64,000 nt of DNA. It comes from Quillaja saponaria. Taxonomy: Eukaryota; Streptophyta; Magnoliopsida; Fabales; Quillajaceae. Made by a program: the position numbers and the translations under genes. Below are positions 15,622-27,871 of this stretch, one piece after another. The stretch covers positions 496,001 through 560,000 of the forward strand of contig CM055609.1 of the NCBI GenBank assembly GCA_029379385.1. Direction: 5' to 3'. The notes under the pieces were generated by a model that did not search any database, was not told where the DNA came from, and saw only the letters and a list, made by a program, of their open reading frames with translations. Within the stretch, counting starts at the first letter, position 1. Each line of letters starts with the position of its first letter.

Positions 15622-18600
15622 AGAAATTTTGATTCATATAGATTTTTTGTCACATTATTGTATTTTAACACAAGCAGCTGGAACAACAGCTGATACTTGA
15701 ATACTAATTTTGTAAATATATAATGAGAAATTTCACTTCCATCGTTTTGTTTAGAGTCTTACAAATCCAAAAGGTTTCATTTCATTATTTTTATCATAAA
15801 AATTAAAGCCTTCAACTCCTGCCATGGAGTTTGTAGCCAGGTCATAAGTTCATATTACTGTTGGAGGGTTGGAGCTGAAAATTGGTTGTAAACCAATCAT
15901 AATGATCAGCCCTTTGGTTTTGAAACAAGAACAGTATTATTTCTGTTGAAGTACAAGTTCCTAATTCTGAAACAGCGGTAACTTTTTTACAACATCTAAC
16001 TTAAGATAGAAACTGTCAGTGGGGTTAGGAAGCTAAATGGAAAGAGAGGTGTAAACACTAGCCCCTTCTCAGTAGCAATGTTGTTCTCAAAATTAATCAA
16101 GAAAGAAGGGAAAGGTTAATTAAATAGCATACACGGTAAGATTTAAATTCTTTAAGCTTTCACCTGAAAGTAGTATCTATATTGCTTCTGCATCAAAAGA
16201 TTACATTTTTCTTGCTTTGTTATAATTCTTGGTGTCTATCATTTTATTTAACCATTCTGGGCTATTTAAAACATTTGGGATTTGTGGAAACTGTAAATAA
16301 TTTCAATAGGTTCTGTTTGTCTCCAAACCACAACACTGGATGAGACAATATCTCAACCAAGCTAGCCTGAAGATTAACAAATCACATTGCAGAAATTGAT
16401 TATGATATAAATAACCACATGGTTCTTCACCAAAAGTTCCAACATAAGGAAAAGGTACGAAAAATGGAGTGTCCTATAGACTTTGTATATATTACATAAA
16501 ACAGATAACTCACTCATGATTATGACACATAATGTGACATGTACATAACTGTTGATTCCTTTTTAAACAAAGTTACAATGCCTTATCTAATGAATGGACA
16601 TGGATAAGAATGGCAGCTAAGCATGACTTACTTCATGGACATTAAGAGTTACGGCTAGCTTAATATGGGCCCTTGATATCTTGTTAAAAATCTAATTGAT
16701 ATGGGAATGTGGGAAGGTTATTGTGTGAATAATCCGTTTGAAGATGCAACACTGAGCAATGATTTCAGAGGGTAGGCAGATTTAATTTCTTTTTGTTCAC
16801 AAACAGAAACTTGTAATTTGGAGGAGACAGGTAACTACTATTAACCACAAAATTCTTCAGTCAGGCAGTTCGCAAACACTTCGGCCCCAGCATGCTCTGT
16901 CTTCCTACCTTTTTTGGAGGTTCGATGACTCCAAAATTTAATATTAGTAGTATATGCACATGCAATGCAAGACCACAGCATCTAGTTTTCTGTGGTTCTT
17001 AATACCATTAGTGACTCTAAGCCACCACCAGCTTTGGACCCATTAATCTGCAATTTTCACTACTATGGAAGAATAAATATTTAGAGAGTGCCCTAGAATG
17101 CTTCCCCGTGATGTGTTGATTTTAGGACAAAACCCAGTAAACGCAACAACAGCAACAGCAACCCTTATCCTACAATCACAGCTTTGCTAATGTCTATAGC
17201 TTCCAATGGCTGCCAATCTTCCTTATATCTTCATCAAGAACAAACCAATTACAACCAACAATTTCTTATCTGCAGCTTTTGAACTGTAACGGTGTACTGA
17301 GTTTACTAACTTAGTTTTGTATAATTTCACAAATTGTAGTGATAAAAAATTTCAAGAATTACCTTATAATACTAAAGAACATCATTAGTTTCTGCACATT
17401 TTTGTATACATTCTTTTTATTTCAGATTTTTTGCAAGTTGAATCTGCTAAATCCTACCTAAACCAGATATAGAGAACATAGTCTCCTAACTAAGCCAAAC
17501 AGTTGGTCAATTAGCTTGTTCAAACTTGCTGTTTAAGATAAGTGATGAAAAGGAGAGTATTTTTGTTGTAATAACTGTACTTTCAAGTAGTCTTCAGATT
17601 TTAGACCAATTCAAGAAGGGAAATTGTTGTTGATTAATTATAAGGATGACATCAAACTTAACGTGCAGAGAAAGTCCTGATGTGTCCATTATAATTTTAT
17701 TAGTCTTACAGTAAATTGTTAAACTATGTTTCTAATCAACCATAGCCCCATAAAAAATAATTGACTCAAGTATAGTATTTAAGAAGTAAAACCTAGTTGC
17801 AAGTCAGAAACCCCCTTCAATAGGCATGATGAATATCTCTTAAAGAAAATAATCATAGTTTATCATTACCTCTAATTAAAATTGGAATTCCCTGTTCAGC
17901 CATAGTTTACTAAACACATGGAATGAATTCAATTAAAGAAATGAAGGCTGACCATAGTTTACTCATATATTAATGCAGAATAATAGAAGCAAATTCTAAT
18001 CTTTAATTAAGAATGTTACAGATAATATATTCTTACAAAGTGTGACCTAGCTACCATGTTAATGATCCCAATCATTAACAAGAGGAGCAAGGCTTATCAA
18101 ATTCGTCCTGACAGTTGAGAGCAGTGTGAATGCCAGGGATAGCTGGTTCTGCAGCCATATTTGAATTCAACCATTTCCTTTTCTTTATTTACTGATAGGA
18201 ATAGAATGAGAAGATAGCGTAGCAAGAAACGTTACTGACTTGACCAGGAAATGAAATGAGGTCGGTATCAGAATTACTAGCCAGCTATCTACTATGTACA
18301 TAAGCTCACGCTTCTTTTGTCTATTTTGGCAGCCAGTGAGTTCTCTGTCCTTTGATTGCTTGGTGTTTATAGAAAAGGTTAAGTTAAAGGAAAAATCTGG
18401 CTTTTAAGTGAAATTAAGGATGTATACCTTAATTTGTTTCTCTATGCATTAGCAAAACATACTAATGAAACCAGGGAAGGGAGCTCATCACTCTTTGCAA
18501 AAGAACTTGATCCCAGTCAAGTTCAAAGAATGGTAAGGGCACTAATTTAGATCATAAATTATTATCCTGACCAAAACTAAACTTTTTTTACACGCAACAT

Positions 18601-18884
18601 GTGATGACCGCTGGCAATAAACAATTTAGAGCAACAGTACTTTAATCAATAATGCCAAGCTTGCTTCTTAATTAGAATCATAATCATGTGTATAATTCAT
18701 TTATTTAATTACACGGACGGCATACATGTTTAGATATTTATCTTTATAATAAATTCCAATGGTAGCACCAATAGTCTGAATTCTATAAATAGACCAATTT
18801 TGAGCTGCTAGTTACGTTCTTTGTGAACAAGGGGTTGTATTAAGCAGCTTAAAGCAAATAATTTGGGAAGTGATAGATAGTGAA
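15622..18884. other. Long intergenic region, nothing identified
   Basis: About 3.2 kb between the SAUR pair and the transporter pair. No open frame above about 60 codons and no recognisable RNA gene, terminal repeat or transposon end was seen. Only the last 100 bp (TATAAATA at 18784) are clearly promoter. Confidence 0.6.
18784..18791 (+). promoter_or_regulatory. TATA box of the first LHT8-like gene
   Basis: TATAAATA lies about 100 bp upstream of the start codon at 18885. Confidence 0.6.
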
Positions 18885-20989
18885 ATGGATGAAGTAGTAG
18901 AAAATGAAATAATCTCCAATGCAACAACACCAAGAGCAGCCTCAGTTGCAGCAACACCACCAATCTCTGCTCCTCCCTCCCAGTTCCACTCCCCATCTCT
19001 GTCTCGATCATCCCTTTTATCCAATACTGACGATCAGATAGAGTCTGCAGCTGCAAGTACAAAACAAACCCCCAAAACCGCAACCCCAAGAAATCGAACA
19101 CCGCGATTCATTACACCTATAGGCAGCCCCGTTAGGAGGGCCCTGCGCCTTACAAGGCTTCAACCACAAGATGCTTGGCTACCAATCACCGAGTCAAGAA
19201 ACGGGAACGCATATTATGCTGCCTTTCATACTCTCTGTTCTGGTTTAGGAATCCAAGCCCTTATACTTCCAGTTGCCTTCCCCATTCTTGGCTGGTAATT
19301 AGTACTAATTATTAATTGACAGTTTGGCACTGGCTAGCTTAGTCCTCTTCTTGCGAAGCAATGAATATGTTCAAATGTTTGTTGCTTTTGCAATTTGCAG
19401 GGCATGGGGAGTCATTTGCTTGACTGTGGCATTCATATGGCAGCTATACACCTTATACTTATTGGTGCAACTCCATGAGTCTACAGAAACCGGCCTGCGT
19501 TATAGCAGATACCTTCAACTTTTCAGTGCCACCGTTGGTAGGAAGGACAAGTACAAATAAACTAATTATTCTTAATTAGTATTGCAAAAACTGACCATTA
19601 ATTTTCTTTTCAAATTAATATAGGTGACAAGCTAGCAAAATTGTTTGGTTTATTCCCAATTTTGTACCTATCGGGTGGGACATGTGTGGCCTTGGTGATC
19701 ATCGGAGGCACAACACTGAAAACTTTCTTCCAAATTGTATGTGGAGCAACATGCAGTGCAAAGCCATTAACAGGCACGGAGTGGTTCTTGGTGTTTACAT
19801 GCGCGGCTGTTATTCTGTCTCAGTTGCCAAACTTGAACTCCATTGCTGGCGTATCACTAATTGGTGCCATCACGGCCATTGGCTACTGTACGCTGATTTG
19901 GGTTGTGTCTGTGGCCGAGGGTAAGTTGCCCGGTGTCACGTACAGTCCGGTCCAAGCAGACACCCAAGTTTCTCAATTCTTTAGCGCGATGAATGCAGTT
20001 GGCGTCGTTGCTTTTACTTTCAGAGGTCACAACCTTATACTTGAAATACAGGTAATCAACGTACGTGCAATATTTGCATTCATTTTCATATTCTTTCTCA
20101 CTCAAAATTCTGGCCAGTTGTAGTGTTAGTCTACGTTTTATAATTCGTTGCTGAACTTTCAATTGCCTCTATGAATGCAAAGTATTATTACTACAATCTA
20201 TGTTCGGAATCAGAGTATATATAAATATATATCTAAAGGAAACAAAGTTTTCCTATTTTTTGGTTGCAGGGCACAATGCCTTCAAGCGAGAAGCATCCAT
20301 CAAGGGTGCCAATGTGGAGGGGTACCAAGTTTGCATATTTAGTTATAGCATTTTGCGTATTCCCATTAGCAATTGGAGGTTATTGGGCATATGGTCAAAT
20401 GGTATGCATGTGTTCTTTCTTATCTTGTTATTATATTATACTACAAGTTGTAATATCCATATCCATATCAATATGTAGCATAATTTTGTTTAATTTTCAG
20501 ATACCAAAAGAGGGAGGCACGCTAACAGCGTTGTATGCATTCCATGGACGCGACAGCTCAGAATCAATCTTAGAGTTAATAAGTTTATTTGTTATAATAA
20601 GCTCACTCTGCTCCTTCCAAATCTATGGAATGCCAATGTTCGATGAAATTGAATCCCAATACGTAAAAAGGAGGAAGCAGGCATGTCCATGGTGGCTGCG
20701 ACTCATTCTCCGAGCACTTATAGGGTTTGCGGTGTTCTTTGTGGCGGTGGCCATCCCATTCTTGGGGGCTGTGGCGGGTTTAGTTGGAGGGATATCCCTG
20801 CCAGTGACATCAGCTTTTCCATGCTTTATGTGGCTCAAAATGAAGAAGCCCAAAATGCATAGCCCAATGTGGTGCCTTAATTGGGCCTTGGGGGTCTTAG
20901 GGATGGCTCTAAGTGGGGTTTTGATAGCAGCAGGAATTTATGTTATTGTTGATACTGGTATTGGCGAGGCCAGGTTCTTCAAGCCTTAA
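18885..20989 (+). CDS. LHT8: Lysine/histidine transporter-like 8 (AAAP amino-acid permease), copy A
   Basis: Multi-pass proton-coupled amino-acid permease of the AAAP family, likely at the plasma membrane. Substrates of the LHT8/AATL1 branch are poorly defined. Five exons (18885-19294, 19401-19537, 19624-20051, 20270-20401, 20501-20989) join in phase to 531 residues. The soluble N-terminus is about 100 residues, rich in Ser/Thr/Pro/Ala, with RFITPIGSPVRRAL. The signature PQDAWLPITESRNGNAYYAA then opens the membrane domain, which includes SQLPNLNSIAGVSLIGAITA, FRGHNLILEIQGTMPS and a terminal FFKP. The ATG at 18885 (MDEVVENEIIS) matches the family start; upstream in-frame codons have no ATG. 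It is followed 1.65 kb downstream by a paralogue in the same orientation. Confidence 0.93.
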
Positions 20990-22641
20990 CCAATTACTAA
21001 TTGAATATGAATATGAAATCAAAGGATAGTTTTTCGTATATTATTTAGTTTGTGTAGTAATTATTTCAACATTCAAAGTAATTTGTAATATAATTGACTT
21101 GCTAGCCAATTCATTGCATTTTGATCTTAAATGTCCAAAACCAAAAGTGATCGTTTTGGTAATGTCATTTTTGACTTAAATGTTCACATTGTGCAGCTGA
21201 AAAAAGGTAAATTTGACAATTGGGAACAAGAGTGAGCAATAAAAAAGCGTTTTGGTGTTGCTGCTGCCTGATTGAGTTGGGTCAGGTGTCACAAATCTTT
21301 TTTGCAAAGGTTGGTCTTGATTAATTTAGATGATAGTGGGCAAGGGGCTAGCTAGTGACAGGTAGTCATGAGTCATGAGTCATAACCTGTTTGTTCCCTT
21401 TGATACATGCATGAAGCATTCGGTGTTGGCCATGTCTTCTCTCAAATTCTACTTAAACAATGATATGCACCCAACTTTGAGCACTTATGTACCGTTGAGA
21501 TTATTATCTTAATTAGAGTGGGAGAATTAGCTAGTTTTACATTATTAATTTAATAGTACCATTAAATTTAGGAAGTCATGCACTTTTTCACTTAGTGACT
21601 GAGATTAACTGAATTTAGAGTTAAGAAAATTCAATGGCTTGGAATAATTTAGGTCGATCAACAACTTCCTACCTGCCCTCTTTTGTTTCTCCGCCTCAAT
21701 CATGCCACGAAATTGTTGTGAAGGTTCCTTGATGAAACAAATGAAAGAACTTTACTTGTGAAAATTTAAGAATATCATTCACAAACAAACCTTAACAAAT
21801 ATTAGGTGGGCATGATGCTGGATGCTTGATGATACGTACTAGCCATTTGCCATTTGCTATTTTTATGTTACAAGGATAAGGAAGCATACAACAACCGCGT
21901 CCAAGTCAAGTCTTTATTAGTTCTAGAAAAAGAAAAAGAAACAAAAGAAACAATATTTCTACAAGCATATGGACTATACCAGTTCCACAAAGAAAAAGAA
22001 AAGGCATGTAATTGAAGTGATGGAACATAGAAACGTCAAGATATGAGATCATTATGCTGATATCATCCTTCAACGGTTATCTACGTGTGCAGATATCTTT
22101 ATTAATCAAGCTAGTAACAATTATTAATTCATTTGATTAAAATTATAGGTAATAATAAAAGATGAATAATTTTAATAAATTTATACTCACTTAATAAAAA
22201 GATGAACACTCTTATTTTAGATAATAATGAGTTACGAGTTAGTTACAACAATTAGAATAGTCTATATAACTATTGTAGTTAAGAGTTCTTAGTCAAATAG
22301 AATTATGATAATACAATTATACAAGTCTCTTCGAACACTTTTAATATCTTGTAGGAAAAAAAAATAAAAAATAAAAAAGTGTTCCCACTAATCAACATGT
22401 AAGCTAATATTAAGTTTCAATACTATATATATGTATTTGCCATAACCACAACAACATAGCATTCAATTCAAGTGGCTGTCAGAGACTCAGAGTTGGAAGT
22501 TTTGTGCAGCAATATTGGTCCGATCCTGGCCTGTCCTGTCCTACAATTTGATTACAAGTGGATGCACAATCAGGGTGGCTACCTTGTTTCATCATCATAA
22601 TTCACATATTGTAAATCAGAGAGAAAGACAATAATTAATTA
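20990..22641. other. Spacer between tandem transporters
   Basis: About 1.65 kb with the 3' UTR of copy A and the promoter of copy B. A TATATATATG run at 22424-22433 is the best TATA candidate for copy B. No gene or clear transposon was seen. Confidence 0.5.
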
Positions 22642-24744
22642 ATGGGGGAATCGGTTGGAGAAGTAAATATCAGAGTACCAGAATCGGCTCTGCTACACTA
22701 CTCCACGCCCACCATCAGAAGCCCTTATCAGTCTCTCTCTCCGTCTCCGTACCCGCCGGTCATTAATATTAATCTTCTACCATCTACTTCCTTTTCTTCT
22801 TCTTCTTCAAGAGATCATGATCATGCTACTACTACTACCATTACAAATGTCCAAGATCAACAGCAGCAGCATCAAAATAATAGGCCACAAGATGCATGGC
22901 TACCCATTACTGAGTCAACTAATGGTAACGCATACTTTGCAACGTTTCATCTTCTCAGCTCCGGTATCGGAATCCAAGCTCTTGTGCTTCCTTTTGCCTT
23001 TTCCACTCTTGGATGGTAATTGTATTCTTATTTGATTTAATTAATTCATTTCCCCACTGCAGATTCAATAATCAGTACAAATTATATAATATGATGAGTC
23101 AATTATAAATCTATAAAAAGACTTATTGTTTCTGTTTCATTTATATTCACCAAAATTTTTGCTTAGGAAGGTTTCCTTCGCCCTTAGGAGTTGGGAATAT
23201 TCTAAAAGTCCGACCCCAGCTGGACTCGTTTTCTTAAATTATTCAGCTACCACAAGGTGGAACAACTAATTGAGCCAAGACCTCGTCAGCTCTTAAAATT
23301 AAACTTTACTGGTTTGTTCTTTTGCTTTTAGTATGATAGTAACTATATTGTAAATTTCTTAAATAAAAAAAAATGTTTAATTATTTACTTGGAAGTTTCA
23401 AGTCTTCAACAACCAAGTAAATTTTTTTTTTTTTTTTTTTTTTGGGTCTGGGTCTTAATTTGGCCTCCTCTACAGGGCGTGGGGCACAATTTGTCTGTCC
23501 CTAGCATTTATGTGGCAGCTCCACACAGCACTACTTCTCATTCTACTTCACGAGTCTATCCCCGGAGTCCGTTTTAGCAGATACCTGCACCTCTCCATGG
23601 CTGCCTTTGGTATAAAGCTGGGAAAGGTGGCAGCTCTATTCCCAGTAATGTACCTCTCAGGAGGCACGTGTGTGATGTTAATAATCACGGGAGGTGGGAC
23701 CATGGAGCTCTTCTTCAACACCGTTTGTGATGACAAGGCCAAGTCGTTAAGCGGCGTCTTATGGTTCTTGGTGTTTACATGCATAGCTATTGCCATTGCT
23801 CAATTGCCCAACCTCAATTCCATAGCTGGGGTCTCTCTGATTGGAGCCATCACAGCCGTCTGTTACTGTACCCTGATTTGGGTCCTCTCACTTAGGAAGG
23901 GCAGGCCCACCGGCATATCATACCGTTCATCACTGGCAGAGGATCAATCCAGTGTGGCTAAGATGAGTGATGTACTCAATGCGGTTGGGATCATTTTTCT
24001 TGCATTCAGAGGTCACAATGTTTTGCTTGAAATACAGGGTACTATGCCTTCAACTGCGAAACACCCATCCAGGGAACCAATGTGCAAAGGTGTGACCATT
24101 TCATATCTAGTAATTGCAATGTGCATATTTCCCCTTGCAATTGCTGGTTTCTGGGCTTATGGAAACAAGGCAAGCATATTATTATTAATTAGCATTATTA
24201 ATTAACTCTTATTTAATGATAACCATAATTTGTTGTATATATGATTGATTGGCAGAAAACTTCAACTGGAGGAATTTTGAGTGCATTTTCACAATTCCAT
24301 AGGCACCAAGTTTCAAAATTCTCCATGGGTTTAGTATACCTCTTGTTAGTGATACACTGCTTAAGCGCATTCCAAATCTATGCCATACCTGTATTTGACA
24401 ACTTGGAGATACGATACACTAGTGTGAAGAAAAAGGCATGCACCAGAATGGCTAGGACATGTTTGCGTCTCTTTTTTGGAGGGTTGGCTTTTTTTATTGC
24501 AGTGGCTTTTCCATTTTTGCCACGCCTGGCTGCTCTGATAGGAGGGATGACATTACCTTTGACATATGCTTATCCGTGTTTCATGTGGATTGCTATTAAG
24601 AAACCTCGCCGTGGTGGTTACGTGTGGTGTTTAAACTTGGCACTCGGTTGCTTAGGCATAATTTTGAGTGCTCTACTAGTTGCTGCAGCGATCTGGTCTC
24701 TAGCTCACACAGGCTTAAATGCTAACTTCTTCAAGCCTAAATGA
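22642..24744 (+). CDS. LHT8: Lysine/histidine transporter-like 8 (AAAP amino-acid permease), copy B
   Basis: Tandem paralogue of the gene at 18885, 518 residues from only three exons: 22642-23015, 23476-24169 and 24256-24744. The N-terminus is Ser-, Thr- and Gln-rich with a DQQQQHQNN tract and diverges strongly from copy A. From RPQDAWLPITESTNGNAYFA onward the two align throughout, including LPNLNSIAGVSLIGAITAVC, FRGHNVLLEIQGTMPSTAKH and the terminal FFKPK. Exon 2 covers, without interruption, the sequence of exons 2, 3 and 4 of copy A. The last exon is 489 nt in both copies. Intron 2 begins with GC rather than GT (AAACAAG then gcaagc), and its acceptor is ttggcag. A T run of about 20 bases precedes the exon 2 acceptor. 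Confidence 0.93.
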
Positions 24745-25246
24745 CAGACGCACAAATTTAACAATAACACCCACTTTTGAGTTTCATTTGACAGAAACCA
24801 CAACCATGTAATTTGTTTGTCACTGTTTATTTTCATACATGCAGTGTTTGAACATGTTACTTTTCTTTCTCGAAAAGTTAATTACAACAAGCTGTTTCAA
24901 AGGCTGACAATGAAGTGCTTCAAAACTCTCCAATGTGAATCTGCCAATCCAAGCTATTGTTCGTTCACATGTTTTTATTCTCATTTTCATAGTGTTCTGT
25001 TTGCTGACAGCTGAAAATCATGTCAGAAAACCACTTGCAAATTAAACTAATTTAAAAGACTACCTACACTCTTCTATATATATAACCTAACCATCGTGAA
25101 TAACTAGCTTTCTTATCATGTCATGTATAATAATAATAATCATGAAAGATGCATGGAACATTAAGAAAAAGAAAAAACAAATGAGCTTTCCACTTAAACA
25201 GATACACTAATTAGCAAGAAATAAACAAAATACCCGAGTGAGTGTT
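24745..25246. other. Convergent intergenic spacer
   Basis: About 500 bp between the 3' ends of transporter copy B and the minus-strand cpSRP43 gene. It presumably contains both 3' UTRs. No gene or repeat of note. Confidence 0.6.
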
Positions 25247-26425
25247 TCAAGGGCGATCCTTGGCTAATTGGGCTTCTTCCCGAACACCGGCCCCTTTCAT
25301 ATTGTTGTCGGCTTGGGCATGTTGGGTAACTTCAAATTGTTTGATCAAATCAGGATCAACATTCTCCTCAGGTTCCCACGTGGCATCTTCCATGTCCGTC
25401 CATTTCACCAAGAATTCTATTTTCCCATCATCTCCAACTCTCCTACCCATTACAGCTTCAGCCACAGCATATTCTAGCCCAGCCTCATAGTCCCTCACCA
25501 AGTCTTCACCTATAAACGCCGGTTTGACCCACTCATTATCTCCTCCGTCCTTCCATTTGACCAAATACTCAACGCGATTATCCTTCCCTCTCTTTTCCAA
25601 AATCTCCTGCACCTCCGCGTACTCGAACACTGCCTCCTCCAACAAACGAATCACATTCTCGAGCCCCAATCTTCTAGCAAACTGAATTGGATTTCCTTTG
25701 GGAGTTACGTTCAAAATCTCTTTACCCAAATCCAACGGCGTACGTTCTCTATCATCTTCCACCTCGGGATCCGCACCCAGCTCCAGCAGAAGCTTCACGA
25801 CACCCGGTTTAACATACCCAGCCGCCATGTGAAGCGCTGTTAACCCACCATTACTGTCACGATGATCCAAATTGGAACCGGCTTCGGCTAGCAAACGCAC
25901 GCACGGCTCCGAGCCGAGTCCTGAAACAAACAGAAGAGCTGTACGGCCATCTTTATCTACGGCGTCTATGTCGCGCCCGTCTTCGGCAGTTATAAGCCGC
26001 TGTACAGCCGATTGGTCGGCTTTCTTGGCGGCAGTCCACCATGGAGTCTCATACTCTGCCACCACATCTTCAGCTATGTAATCCGATGGGGCCCATGAAG
26101 GGGCATGTCCGTCTTTCCACTCGATCAAGTACTCCATTCCAGTCCCACCTTGGATTGCTCTGCTACCAATGATTTTACTGACTTCACCGTATGACTCATC
26201 TTCGTTCTCGTTGGTGGATTTGCTTCCAGGAAATGTTGTTTGTGTTTCTTGAAGTTGTTTTTCTTGGTTTTGGATGGAGCCGCAGACAGTGAGGATTGAA
26301 TGGTGGGTGCGTTTGAATCGAAGAGATTGGTGTTGGGAATTAGGGAATGATGAAATTAAGAAAGAGTGTTTTGGTGTGAGTTGGAGTAGTTGTGAGGGAG
26401 ATTGGTTCACGAGTAGAGAGTCCAT
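25247..26425 (-). CDS. CAO: Chloroplast signal recognition particle 43 kDa subunit (cpSRP43)
   Basis: Stromal chaperone that, with cpSRP54, carries light-harvesting chlorophyll-binding proteins to ALB3 in the thylakoid. The gene is intronless and encodes 392 residues. Residues 1 to about 60 form a Ser/Gln-rich transit peptide. Chromodomain 1 is at about 79-125 ([33 protein letters not shown]). Ankyrin repeats cover about 126-265 ([35 protein letters not shown]). Chromodomain 2 is at about 270-313 ([20 protein letters not shown]) and chromodomain 3 at about 319-366 ([20 protein letters not shown]). This order is unique to cpSRP43, and the length is close to the usual 370-390. A CT repeat (GA on plus, 26494-26519) lies in the presumed 5' leader. 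Confidence 0.97.
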   Translation of the reverse strand: MDSLLVNQSPSQLLQLTPKHSFLISSFPNSQHQSLRFKRTHHSILTVCGSIQNQEKQLQETQTTFPGSKSTNENEDESYGEVSKIIGSRAIQGGTGMEYLIEWKDGHAPSWAPSDYIAEDVVAEYETPWWTAAKKADQSAVQRLITAEDGRDIDAVDKDGRTALLFVSGLGSEPCVRLLAEAGSNLDHRDSNGGLTALHMAAGYVKPGVVKLLLELGADPEVEDDRERTPLDLGKEILNVTPKGNPIQFARRLGLENVIRLLEEAVFEYAEVQEILEKRGKDNRVEYLVKWKDGGDNEWVKPAFIGEDLVRDYEAGLEYAVAEAVMGRRVGDDGKIEFLVKWTDMEDATWEPEENVDPDLIKQFEVTQHAQADNNMKGAGVREEAQLAKDRP

Positions 26426-26493
26426 TTGGGTAAACGACTGTTGTGCTTTCCGTCTACGCCATACGCTGGTGGAGGAATGTTATGTGTAGCTTT

Positions 26494-26519
26494 AGAGAGA
26501 GAGAGAGAGAGAGAGAGAG
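26494..26519. repeat. GA/CT microsatellite in the cpSRP43 5' leader
   Basis: The plus strand reads an uninterrupted (AG)n run of about 26 bases, 70-95 bp upstream of the cpSRP43 start codon. It would be a CT-rich leader or core-promoter tract in the transcript sense. Confidence 0.85.
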
Positions 26520-26790
26520 GAGGCTGTCGTTTCATTGGTGGGTGTGGGTCTATGTAATCCAAGAACGACAGAATGGATAGGAGATAAGAAAACACACCCA
26601 TGCCTTTGGTTACAATTAGTGGGACTGGGACACCGTCGTGCTCACAATTTGTTGATGCGGGGTTCCTTAACTCTTTACGTACCCTTTTTCTTGTCGTTTC
26701 CAATCAACAAATTTTTAAATAACATAAATTACGCCTTATTTATATCTATAATCCACATCAAGGAGTAGAAGTGTCCATTAAGCATTTAAA

Positions 26791-26877
26791 AAATTAATAA
26801 TACAATCCTATCAAATTAAGGATCGTTATATGCTTAATAAATTAATAATACAATCCTATCAAATTAAGGATCGTTAT
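26791..26877. repeat. Tandem duplication, period 48 bp
   Basis: The 39-base word starting aaattaataatacaatccta and ending aggatcgttat occurs at 26791-26829 and again, identical, at 26839-26877. Confidence 0.9.
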
Positions 26878-27871
26878 GATATTCTAAAAATATTTGTTAA
26901 GATATAATAAATTTAATTTTAAGAATTAAAATTAAATTAAAATTATTATTTAAAAATAATAAATTATATATTAAATAATATACTAATTTTTTATTCCTAA
27001 AAACTTATAAATATCGGTACTCATTAAAAAAAGAAATTTAATTAAAGTTTTCAATATATATGTCAATAATTACTAACAAGTTAAAAAAACATCTTAGGTC
27101 AAAACCATAAATGAATTGAATTTAAAAAAATAAAATTAAAAAAAAATAGAAATTATTGAATTGATTTAGAACTCGGAGAATATATTGAGGAGCACTGATG
27201 CATGTACTATATGAGATGATTTTCTAGGAGAAAAGAAAAAAAAAAGCACTGATTCAAGCCAAAAATTCATTGTTTTATTCTAGGCTGCTAGCTAGGTTCA
27301 TTATTAATTCGCAGAACCCAGTAACAAAATACAAGGAAATTAACATCACATGTATAGAGAAAATAATTAATGTTTTGGGCTACCTGTCCTACATATTCAA
27401 CTATTATTTAATTACTGCTACTTGCAATTTTAACAATTTGTGGTTATTAACTTACATTAAAGGACAGAAAACAATAGGGGACACAGTTTTTCAGGGGAAG
27501 TTCATTACTTTTCTCTTCACAGTGGCATTCTGTTTGATTTTTATTTCTTTTAGGTCATTTAAATTTAACCCCATTTAAGAATAATTCCAATCTCTAGGAA
27601 ATTAGGCCAAAATCATAGATAAGGAAAGCGAGGCTATAGGTTCAATTTCTTTTAAGATTTGAATGTATACATATATTAAAAAAATATTCACCTTACCCTT
27701 AATTTTTTTTTTCTTTTAATTGCTTTTAAGAATCCAACATATCTTTTTATTTTATTTTTACATTAAAATAATCAATTTTAGAATCTCTAGATAAACAATA
27801 ACTCCACTCATACTCACCCCTTACGCTAAGCTTAAACTAGGCTTCTAAGTTATGTTTCTTAATTTTGTGAG

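Noticed and set aside
27270..27578. 102-codon plus-strand frame in AT-rich DNA
   Set aside because: Made of Ile/Phe/Asn/Lys/Tyr-rich codons as expected from AT bias; no domain, no splice or promoter context.
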